Assembly (NCBI GenBank): GCA_014376425.1
Contig: JACMRO010000523.1
Location: 1-5,731 of the forward strand
Source of the DNA: Rubritepida sp.
Lineage (GTDB): Bacteria > Pseudomonadota > Alphaproteobacteria > Acetobacterales > Acetobacteraceae
Reading direction: 5' to 3'
Length of the DNA: 5,731 bases
Shown here: positions 1 to 4,743 of the stretch, piece after piece
How positions within the stretch are numbered: the first letter of the stretch is position 1
Layout of the letters: the number at the start of each line of letters is the position of its first letter
Notes under the pieces: model-generated
The model's database searches: none
Told to the model about the DNA's origin: nothing
Seen by the model: the letters and a program-made list of their open reading frames with translations, nothing else
Program-made: the position numbers and the translations under genes

Positions 1-84
1 CATGTTCGCGAGGTTGTTCGAAGTGACCTCGACATTTGTCTGTTGGGCAAGCATGCCCGTGGCGGCGATGTGCAGGCTGCGCAT
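1..84 (-). CDS. flgG: Flagellar basal-body distal rod protein FlgG, N-terminal fragment (gene runs off the left edge)
   Basis: Only the first 28 codons are present, read from ATG at 84 down to base 1. They encode MRSLHIAATGMLAQQTNVEV followed by TSNNLANM. This is the N-terminal D0 helix of a flagellar rod/hook protein: the 'A-TGM-AQQ' stretch and the SNNLAN motif are characteristic of FlgG, which forms the distal rod crossing the periplasm and outer envelope. A GGAG ribosome-binding site lies 7 nt upstream of the ATG. The gene follows flgF on the same strand after an 81-bp gap, the usual flgF-flgG order, so the two are probably cotranscribed. FlgE and other rod proteins share the SNNLAN motif, but the MRSLHIAATGM opening and the position after flgF favour FlgG. 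The rest of the protein cannot be judged here. Confidence 0.9.
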   Translation of the reverse strand, partial: MRSLHIAATGMLAQQTNVEVTSNNLANM

Positions 85-91
85 GTCAGTG

Positions 92-95
92 CTCC
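92..95 (-). promoter_or_regulatory. Ribosome-binding site of flgG
   Basis: GGAG read on the minus strand, 7 nt before the flgG ATG at 84. It supports that start and independent ribosome loading on flgG, unlike flgF, which has no comparable site. Confidence 0.7.
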
Positions 96-108
96 GGTTT
101 GGCGGGGG

Positions 109-136
109 GCCGCAGCCAGGCGGGCGAGCCTGCGGC
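109..136. repeat. Short inverted repeat in the flgF-flgG gap
   Basis: GCCGCAG (109-115) and CTGCGGC (130-136) are perfect 7-bp complements around a 14-base spacer. They lie wholly in the 81-bp gap between the flgF stop and the flgG start. No T-run follows on the minus strand, so it is not an intrinsic terminator. It could form an mRNA hairpin between the two cistrons, but in DNA this GC-rich a 7-bp repeat can arise by chance. Confidence 0.3.
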
Positions 137-165
137 GCTGTGCGGCGGTGTCATCGATGCGTGTC

Positions 166-906
166 TCAACGGCGCCGTAGGATGCGTTCAACGGCGGTCT
201 GGATGCGTTCGCCTTCTCGCTCAGCGAATTGCGTGGCGAACTGGAATTCGCGGACCTCGGCCATCATCCGCGTCAGTTCGGTGATCGACTGCACGTTGCT
301 ACCTTCGACGGCGCCCTGCATCACGCCTGGCCGGGCGATCTGTTCGGGTTGCTGGCCGGCCGCGTCGAACAGCCGGTCGCCCTCCGCCACCAGGGTCTGG
401 TTGTTGGCGAAGCGCACTACGCGCAGCCGGCCGATCTCGCCATTATCCGAACGGATCGACCCGTCGCCGCGGATCTGGATGTTGGTGTCGCCGGGCGAGA
501 TGGCGATCGGGTTGCCGGCCTCGTTCAGCACGGCGTGGCCGTTATGGTCGAGCAGCCGGCCGTCGGCGCCGATGGTGAAGCGGCCAGCGCGGGTGAAGCG
601 TTCGCCACGCGGCGTGTCGACCGCGAAGAAGCCTTCGCCGGCCAGCGCCACATCCAGCGGGTTGCCGGTGCGGGTGATGGGTCCCTGGGCTTCGTCACGC
701 CAGCTCGCCCTGTCCCAGCTGTAATCGACCTCGCGGCCGCCGCGCGGATGCTGGCCGTGGCGCTGCAAAGCCGGGTGTTCGGCGAAGACGGGGCGGGTGG
801 CACGGAAGCCTGGAGTGTCGGCGTTGGCCAGGTTGTTCGCGGTCATGCTCTGGGCCCGCATTTGCGCGCCGAGCCGGGAGAGAATGATGTAGCCTGGGCT
901 GTCCAT
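166..906 (-). CDS. flgF: Flagellar basal-body proximal rod protein FlgF
   Basis: Predicted 246 aa, close to the roughly 250 aa usual for FlgF. FlgF is a proximal rod subunit exported by the flagellar type III apparatus and polymerised in the periplasm. The N-terminus (MDSPGYIILSRLGAQMRAQS) leads into TANNLANADTPGFRA at residues 22-36, the rod/hook/filament-cap D0 signature. The middle contains the FlgF/FlgG core (TGNPLDVALAGEGFFAV, then GERFTRAGRFTIGADGRLL). The C-terminus (SNVQSITELTRMMAEVREFQ and onward) is the matching D0 helix. The ATG at 906 was chosen because PGYIxLSR is the expected start of FlgF proteins of this type and because a sigma-54 promoter ends just in front of it. The reading frame stays open far upstream on the same strand, but that sequence is not FlgF-like. 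There is no Shine-Dalgarno before 906, in keeping with a leaderless or near-leaderless transcript. flgG follows after 81 bp. Confidence 0.93.
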   Translation of the reverse strand: MDSPGYIILSRLGAQMRAQSMTANNLANADTPGFRATRPVFAEHPALQRHGQHPRGGREVDYSWDRASWRDEAQGPITRTGNPLDVALAGEGFFAVDTPRGERFTRAGRFTIGADGRLLDHNGHAVLNEAGNPIAISPGDTNIQIRGDGSIRSDNGEIGRLRVVRFANNQTLVAEGDRLFDAAGQQPEQIARPGVMQGAVEGSNVQSITELTRMMAEVREFQFATQFAEREGERIQTAVERILRRR

Positions 907-919
907 GCCGGGGTTGATG

Positions 920-934
920 GCAAGGCGTGTGCCA
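920..934 (-). promoter_or_regulatory. Sigma-54 (RpoN) -24/-12 promoter of flgFG
   Basis: The minus strand reads TGGCACACGCCTTGC (934 down to 920). This matches the RpoN consensus TGGCAC-N5-TTGC at every defined base, with the required 10 bases between the GG and GC dinucleotides. Transcription normally starts about 12 nt past the GC, here near 907-909, which is 1-3 nt before the flgF ATG at 906. In Caulobacter the flgF operon is sigma-54 dependent with the activator FlbD, so both sequence and context agree. An enhancer-binding protein would be needed; its site should lie about 100-150 bp upstream, i.e. around 1030-1090 in this window. Confidence 0.82.
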
Positions 935-936
935 GC

Positions 937-967
937 GCCAGGCCGCCACGGCGGGGCCTTGCCTGGC
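937..967. repeat. Inverted repeat in the flgF-fliL intergenic region, next to the sigma-54 site
   Basis: GCCAGGC (937-943) and GCCTGGC (961-967) are perfect 7-bp complements. Between them lies a second self-complementary element, CCGC (943-946) with GCGG (951-954). The repeat sits immediately upstream of the -24 element as seen from flgF. No T-run follows on either strand, so termination is unlikely. It may be a protein-binding site or DNA bend between promoter and enhancer, or a chance product of the high GC content. Confidence 0.35.
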
Positions 968-1058
968 AGGGAAGAAAGCTTCGTTACGCGGCGCCTGGGG
1001 CGCGATGCCCGGTGATGACGGGCGGCCCCGCGCACACGAGTAACCTGGGCAGCTCTTG

Positions 1059-1094
1059 CCGAGCCGTGTCCGGATTTGCCGCCGCAAGGCTCGG
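1059..1094. repeat. Inverted repeat, possible operator or enhancer region between flgF and fliL
   Basis: CCGAGCC (1059-1065) and GGCTCGG (1088-1094) are perfect 7-bp complements. The spacer contains a smaller hairpin, TTGC (1076-1079) with GCAA (1084-1087). The right arm runs directly into the GGTTAACC palindrome at 1093-1100. The element is about 125-160 bp upstream of the flgF sigma-54 promoter, the distance expected for an enhancer, and 47-82 bp upstream of the fliL start. No U-tract follows on either strand. A role in binding an activator is inference. Confidence 0.35.
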
Positions 1095-1100
1095 TTAACC
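1093..1100 (+). promoter_or_regulatory. TTAACC element upstream of fliL, possible CtrA half-site
   Basis: GGTTAACC is a perfect 8-bp palindrome that includes TTAACC, the well-conserved half of the alphaproteobacterial CtrA box (TTAA-N7-TTAA, often written TTAACC). The second TTAA at the expected spacing is absent; those bases are CGGC. In Caulobacter the fliLM promoter is a direct CtrA target, which is why this site is worth marking 41 nt before the fliL start. No clear -35/-10 pair was identified. The CtrA assignment is tentative. Confidence 0.3.
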
Positions 1101-1129
1101 CAAAGCGGCGACAACAGCCACTCCGAAGC

Positions 1130-1134
1130 AGGAG
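1130..1134 (+). promoter_or_regulatory. Ribosome-binding site of fliL, fixing a GTG start
   Basis: AGGAG lies 6 nt before GTG at 1141. The first in-frame ATG lies well inside the gene, beyond the membrane segment, so this site settles the unusual GTG start. Confidence 0.75.
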
Positions 1135-1140
1135 AGTTGA

Positions 1141-1662
1141 GTGGCAGGCAAGCCGGCGGCGCAGCCCGAGGACAGGGCGGGCGATGCGGAAACCGCGCCG
1201 AAGGGCGGGAAGAAGAAACTCGTCATCCTGGCGCTGCCGGTGTTGCTGGCCGCTGCCGGCGCCGGGCTGTGGTTCACCGGCATCCTGCCGGGACTGCTGG
1301 GCATGAACCCGACGCCGGCCACCAGCGCCAGCCCTGCCGCACCCCCGCCGCCGCGCGTGCCCGCCTATGTGCAGATGCCCGACATCACCGCCAATCTGAA
1401 CGCCCAGGGCCGGCGGGCCACCTTCATCAAGCTGCGCAGCCAGATCGAAGTGCTGGGGGCCGAGGACCAGGCGGCGCTGACCGCGGCGATGCCCCGGCTG
1501 GTCGACCTGTTCACCACCTATCTGCGTGAGATGCGGCCCGAGGAGCTGCGCGGGTCCGCCGGCACCCACCGGCTGCGCGAGGAGTTGATCGCGCGCGCCA
1601 ACATCGCCGCGTCGCCGGCCCGCGTCACCGACGTGTTGTTCCAGGAGATCCTCGTGCAATGA
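1141..1662 (+). CDS. fliL: Flagellar basal body-associated protein FliL
   Basis: 173 aa with a GTG start preceded by AGGAG. FliL is a bitopic inner-membrane protein around the stator units that supports motor torque. The layout is typical: a short charged cytoplasmic N-terminus ending in KGGKKK (21-26), one membrane helix at about 27-47, an Ala/Pro linker at about 57-74, then a periplasmic domain from about 75. That domain begins YVQMPDITANLN (76-87) and shows the FliL-like run RLVDLFTTYLREMRPEELRG (119-138), followed by GTHRLREELIARAN. Length is normal for the family (about 150-180 aa). The stop overlaps the fliM start by 4 nt (ATGA), so translation is probably coupled. It is the first gene of the plus-strand operon, divergent from flgF. 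fliL-fliM adjacency is a conserved flagellar arrangement. Confidence 0.93.
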   Translation: MAGKPAAQPEDRAGDAETAPKGGKKKLVILALPVLLAAAGAGLWFTGILPGLLGMNPTPATSASPAAPPPPRVPAYVQMPDITANLNAQGRRATFIKLRSQIEVLGAEDQAALTAAMPRLVDLFTTYLREMRPEELRGSAGTHRLREELIARANIAASPARVTDVLFQEILVQ

Positions 1663-2720
1663 GCGAAGCCGACGAAGAGGCCGAGATGGCGGCCGCATGG
1701 GGTGCGGCGCTCGAGGATCATGTGGAGGAAGCGGTGGCCGCGCCGCAACAGCCCGCCCGCGTGCTGAGCCAGGCCGAGATCGACAATCTGATGGGCTTCG
1801 AGGGCGCCCAGGGCGACGATGCGCGCAGCGGGATGGAGCGCATCATCAGCTCCGGTCTGGTGTCCTATGAACGACTGCCGATGCTGGAGATCATCTTCGA
1901 CCGGCTGGTGCGGATCATGTCCACCACGCTGCGCAACTTCACCTCCGACAATGTCGAGGTCAGCATCGACAGCATCGCCAGCCAGCGCTTCGGCGACTAC
2001 CTGAATTCGGTGCCCCTGCCGGCGATGCTGGCGGTGTTCAAGGTGCGCGAGTGGGACAATTACGGGCTGATCGTGGTCGACAGCGCGATGATCTATTCCG
2101 TCGTCGACGTGCTGCTGGGTGGCCGCCGTGGCACTTCGGCGATGCGGGTCGAGGGCCGGCCCTACACCACCATCGAGCGCACGCTGGTCGAGCGGCTGCT
2201 GAAGGTGGTGCTGAGCGACCTGTCGGACGCCTTCGCCCCCGTGGCCCCGGTGAATTTCGAGTTTGACCGGCTGGAGGTGAACCCGCGCTTCGCCATGATC
2301 AGCCGCGCCGCCAATGCCTGCGTCCTGACCCGGCTGACAGTCGAGATGGAGGATCGCGGCGGCAAGATCGAGATGCTGATGCCTTATGCGACGCTGGAGC
2401 CGGTGCGCGAACTGCTGCTGCAGCAGTTCATGGGCGAGAAATTCGGCCGCGATTCGATCTGGGAGACCCATCTGGCCGAGGAGTTGCGGCACACCGAGGT
2501 GGTGCTCGATGTCGTGCTGGACCAGCAGACCATGCCGCTCTCTTCGATCCTGGCGTTGAAGCCGGGCGACATGCTGATGCTGAACGCCCAGCCGGCGGCG
2601 CCGGTGCGGCTGCATTGCGGCCACGTGCCGCTGTTCGTGGCCGATCTGGGCCGGGTGGGCGACCGGCCTTCGGTGCGCATCGGCGACACGGTGCTGGCAA
2701 CTCCCGGAGGCGTGTCATGA
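1659..2720 (+). CDS. fliM: Flagellar motor switch protein FliM
   Basis: 353 aa, slightly longer than E. coli FliM (334 aa). FliM is the middle ring of the cytoplasmic C-ring. It binds CheY-P and passes the signal to FliG to switch rotation. The CheY-docking peptide LSQAEIDNLMGF is at residues 36-47, behind an acidic lead of about 35 residues that E. coli lacks but that is familiar in alphaproteobacterial FliM. The CheC-like middle domain spans about 60-255 and includes the GGRRG loop at 154-158, which in E. coli FliM contacts FliG. The C-terminal SpoA domain (about 272-345) contains VVLDVVLDQQTMPLSSILAL and LKPGDMLML, the part that partners FliN. The ATG at 1659 overlaps the fliL stop; AGGAG at 1643-1647 is 11 nt upstream. 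The stop overlaps the next gene by 4 nt. No fliN or fliG is visible in the window. Confidence 0.97.
   Translation: MSEADEEAEMAAAWGAALEDHVEEAVAAPQQPARVLSQAEIDNLMGFEGAQGDDARSGMERIISSGLVSYERLPMLEIIFDRLVRIMSTTLRNFTSDNVEVSIDSIASQRFGDYLNSVPLPAMLAVFKVREWDNYGLIVVDSAMIYSVVDVLLGGRRGTSAMRVEGRPYTTIERTLVERLLKVVLSDLSDAFAPVAPVNFEFDRLEVNPRFAMISRAANACVLTRLTVEMEDRGGKIEMLMPYATLEPVRELLLQQFMGEKFGRDSIWETHLAEELRHTEVVLDVVLDQQTMPLSSILALKPGDMLMLNAQPAAPVRLHCGHVPLFVADLGRVGDRPSVRIGDTVLATPGGVS
2706..2710 (+). promoter_or_regulatory. Ribosome-binding site of the DUF6468-like gene
   Basis: GGAGG, inside the end of fliM, lies 6 nt before ATG at 2717. It fixes the start of the small gene at 2717 rather than at the in-frame ATG further upstream inside fliM, which would add a stretch of Arg/Gly-rich shadow sequence. 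Confidence 0.7.
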
Positions 2721-3139
2721 CGTGGTTCGAATGGCTGGCGCAGGCGCTGGTGATCGGGTTGCTGGGTTGGGGCGTACCGGTGGCATGGCGGCTGCAGGCA
2801 TCGCTTGCCCAGCTGCGGGCGGAGCGTGCGGCGATGGAGGCGGGCGCCGAGGGGCTGGCGGACGCCACCCGGGCGGCGGAGGCCGCGCTGCAACGGCTGC
2901 GTGCGACGGCCGAACTGGCGGGCCGCGGCGTTGCCGAGCGCGTCGCGGTGGCCGAGCCGCTGCGGGAAGATCTGCGCTACCTGATCGAACGGGCCGAGAC
3001 GCTGGCGGACCGGCTGGAGAGCGGGGTCCGCGCGGCCCGGCCCCTGGCGCAGGACGCCGCGCCCGCCGCCGCACCGGTGCGCGAGCCGCGCAGCGCCGCC
3101 GAACGCAGCCTGTTGCAGGCGCTGGCGGGGCGGGCATGA
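2717..3139 (+). CDS. Small membrane-anchored helical protein of the fliM operon (DUF6468-like)
   Basis: 140 aa, function unknown. A single hydrophobic helix at about 6-24 (WLAQALVIGLLGWGVPVAW) anchors it in the inner membrane. It is followed by a long, charged, heptad-like helical region (about 25-105) containing LRAERAAMEAGAEGLADATR and the conserved-looking LREDLRYLIERAETLADRLE (82-101), then an Ala/Pro/Arg-rich tail. From memory it matches the proteins called DUF6468 that sit next to fliM and a MotE-like gene in Rhodospirillales; this was not searched. The start is set by GGAGG 6 nt upstream and the ATGA overlap with fliM. It overlaps the next gene by 4 nt as well. Placement between the switch gene and a MotE-like gene suggests a role near the C-ring/stator interface, but that is inferred from context only. 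Confidence 0.75.
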   Translation: MTWFEWLAQALVIGLLGWGVPVAWRLQASLAQLRAERAAMEAGAEGLADATRAAEAALQRLRATAELAGRGVAERVAVAEPLREDLRYLIERAETLADRLESGVRAARPLAQDAAPAAAPVREPRSAAERSLLQALAGRA

Positions 3140-3768
3140 AGCTGCCTTTCCGGCCCCGGCTGCTGCCGGTGGCGCTGCTGGCCATGGGCCTGCTGGCCGC
3201 TGCCAAGATCGAACGGCTGGTGGGGCAGCGCGCCCCGCGCGGCGAGGCGCAGGCCAGCACGCCCGCCCCGCCGCCGCGCCCCCCCACGACCGCAACCGGC
3301 CCCGCCACCGTCCCGGGCCCGCAGGCCCCCGCCGCGGCGCCGCCGCTGAGCGCCGAGGAGGCCGCCGAACGCGCCGTGCTGGAAAGCCTGCGCGCCCGGC
3401 GCCTCGATATCGAACGGCGGGCGGAGGAGCTGGCGCAGCGCGAGCTGCTGCTGGGCGCCACCGAACGCCGGCTGTCCGAACGGCTGGACGAACTGCGCGC
3501 CCTGCAGGCCCGCCTGCAGGGCGAGGTGCGTACCCGGTCGGAGCGTGAAGAGGCAGGAATTCGTCAACTAGTTCGCGTCTATGAGTCGATGCGGCCGCGC
3601 GATGCCGCGACCATCCTGGATGATCTCGACATGCCCATTCTGCTGCAGGTGCTGGACCGGATGCGCGAGGCGAAGGCCGCCCCCGTGCTGGCCGCCATGC
3701 GGCCAGAGCGCGCCCGCGCCGCCACCACCGAGCTCAGCCGGCTACGCACCGCCAACCCCAATCCCTGA
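3136..3768 (+). CDS. MotE-like flagellar protein (membrane anchor, coiled coil, MgtE-N-like domain)
   Basis: 210 aa. The N-terminus MKLPFRPRLLPVALLAMGLL is an uncleaved signal-anchor or signal sequence (hydrophobic about 9-23). A Pro/Ala/Thr-rich linker (about 38-70) leads to a strong coiled coil (about 72-135, rich in Glu/Arg/Leu). The C-terminal domain at 142-205 (IRQLVRVYESMRPRDAATIL, then DDLDMPILLQVLDRMREAKA) is the helical repeat seen in the MgtE N-terminal domain and in MotE. In Sinorhizobium MotE is a periplasmic chaperone for the motility protein MotC; whether this protein does the same is unknown, since no motC is visible here. FliJ- or FliG-like readings were considered; the 'M-P-DAA-IL--L' pattern favours the MotE/MgtE-N group. 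It starts within the previous stop (ATGA) with no strong ribosome-binding site, so it probably depends on translational coupling. Confidence 0.75.
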   Translation: MKLPFRPRLLPVALLAMGLLAAAKIERLVGQRAPRGEAQASTPAPPPRPPTTATGPATVPGPQAPAAAPPLSAEEAAERAVLESLRARRLDIERRAEELAQRELLLGATERRLSERLDELRALQARLQGEVRTRSEREEAGIRQLVRVYESMRPRDAATILDDLDMPILLQVLDRMREAKAAPVLAAMRPERARAATTELSRLRTANPNP

Positions 3769-3788
3769 CTACCCCGGAAGGACCGCCG

Positions 3789-4169
3789 ATGGACAAGAAC
3801 ACCCCGATTCTGATCGTCGATGACTACAAGACGATGCTGCGGATCATCCGCAACCTGCTCAAGCAGCTCGATTTCAACAATGTGGACGAGGCAAGCGACG
3901 GCAGCGAGGCGCTGACCAAGCTGCGCGCCGGCAATTTCGGCCTGGTGATCAGCGACTGGAACATGGCGCCGATGACCGGCCTCGACCTGCTGAAGGAGGT
4001 GCGGGCCGACAGCCGGCTGCGCGCGCTGCCCTTCATCATGATCACCGCCGAGAGCAAGACGGAGAACGTCATCGCCGCCAAGCAGGCCGGCGTGTCGAAC
4101 TACATCGTCAAGCCGTTCAACGCGGAGACGCTGCGCGAGAAGATCGAGAAGGTCATGGCGCATGCCTGA
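3789..4169 (+). CDS. cheY: Single-domain response regulator CheY
   Basis: 126 aa, a receiver domain with no output domain (E. coli CheY is 129 aa). All catalytic positions are present: acidic pair D11-D12, phospho-acceptor D56 in LVISDWNM, T86 in FIMITAES, Y105 and K108 in NYIVKPF. When phosphorylated it should bind the FliM N-terminal peptide and change flagellar rotation. AAGGA at 3778-3782 is 6 nt before the ATG. The gene follows the MotE-like gene after a 20-bp gap with no visible terminator, so it is likely in the same transcript. It overlaps cheZ by 8 nt, tying the regulator to its phosphatase. No cheA or receptor gene is in the window, so the kinase must be encoded elsewhere. Confidence 0.95.
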   Translation: MDKNTPILIVDDYKTMLRIIRNLLKQLDFNNVDEASDGSEALTKLRAGNFGLVISDWNMAPMTGLDLLKEVRADSRLRALPFIMITAESKTENVIAAKQAGVSNYIVKPFNAETLREKIEKVMAHA

Positions 4170-4743
4170 CACCCTCCCCACCACGGTGATCGAGGATGCC
4201 GTGCGCCAGGTTCTGGCCAGTATCTCGGGCGACCTGAGCATGCGCGAGACGCAGTTGCTGGGCGAGCTTGAAGGGCTGGGCCAGGAGATCGCGCGCGCCA
4301 AGCGCGAGATGGCGGCGCTGCAGGTGCACGACATCAACGCCAACCACATCCCGGTGGCGACCGATGAGCTGGACGCCGTGCTGGGCCACACCGCCGCGGC
4401 CACGAACGAGATCCTGGACTGCTGCGAAGGGCTGGAGAAACTGGCGGACGGGCTGGCGCCCGAGCCTGCGGCGGCGGTGGCGGCGGGAGGGGCCCCCCAC
4501 CATGGGGCGTGCTCCTTCCAGGACATCACGGGCCAGCGCATTGCCAAGGTCGTGTCGGCGCTGAAGGGCATCGAGGCGCGGCTGGGGCGGATTGGCGAGC
4601 GCTTCGGCACGGTGGTTCCCGTCGCGCCCGCGCCGCCCGCCGCCCCCGTGACGCAGGGCCGCGCGCTGGCCAACGGGCCCCAGATGCCCGGTGCCGGCAC
4701 CTCGCAGGCTGATATCGACCGCATGCTGGCAAGCTTCGACTGA
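4162..4743 (+). CDS. cheZ: Protein phosphatase CheZ
   Basis: 193 aa (E. coli CheZ is 214 aa). CheZ accelerates dephosphorylation of CheY-P. The protein is mainly helical, with a long antiparallel hairpin expected from about 5-60 and 65-150. The decisive motif is CSFQDITGQRI at 117-127: D121 and Q125 match E. coli CheZ D143 and the catalytic Q147 (FQDLTGQ). A low-complexity Ala/Gly/Pro loop (about 99-115) precedes the motif and an Ala/Pro linker (about 153-179) follows the core. The extreme C-terminus, SQADIDRMLASFD (181-193), corresponds to the CheY-tethering helix of CheZ. The start overlaps cheY by 8 nt, with GAGAAGG at 4146-4152 as ribosome-binding site. Alphaproteobacterial CheZ proteins are divergent from the enterobacterial one, but motif, C-terminal peptide and neighbour make the call firm. 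Confidence 0.92.
   Translation: MPDTLPTTVIEDAVRQVLASISGDLSMRETQLLGELEGLGQEIARAKREMAALQVHDINANHIPVATDELDAVLGHTAAATNEILDCCEGLEKLADGLAPEPAAAVAAGGAPHHGACSFQDITGQRIAKVVSALKGIEARLGRIGERFGTVVPVAPAPPAAPVTQGRALANGPQMPGAGTSQADIDRMLASFD

Noticed and set aside
964..979. TGGCAGGGAAGAAAGC as a sigma-54 site
   Set aside because: The GG-to-GC spacing is 11 and the -12 half lacks TTGC.
1045..1059. CTGGGCAGCTCTTGC as a second sigma-54 promoter toward fliL
   Set aside because: The GG-to-GC spacing is 8 or 9, not the required 10.
229..1098. Long plus-strand open frame across flgF
   Set aside because: It is antisense to the well-supported flgF gene, has no family resemblance and no ribosome-binding site.
907..1698. 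Upstream in-frame extension of flgF on the minus strand, open to 1698
   Set aside because: It is Arg/Gly/Gln-rich, unlike FlgF, crosses the sigma-54 promoter and lies antisense to fliL. It is open only because stops are rare in GC-rich DNA.
2722..3135. Upstream extension of the MotE-like frame
   Set aside because: The sequence before 3136 is Gly/Arg/Ala-rich out-of-frame translation of the DUF6468-like gene. The signal-anchor at 3136 and the ATGA overlap mark the real start.
4492..4508. GCCCC/GGGGC hairpin inside cheZ as a terminator
   Set aside because: It lies in the coding low-complexity loop just before the catalytic motif and has no following T-run.
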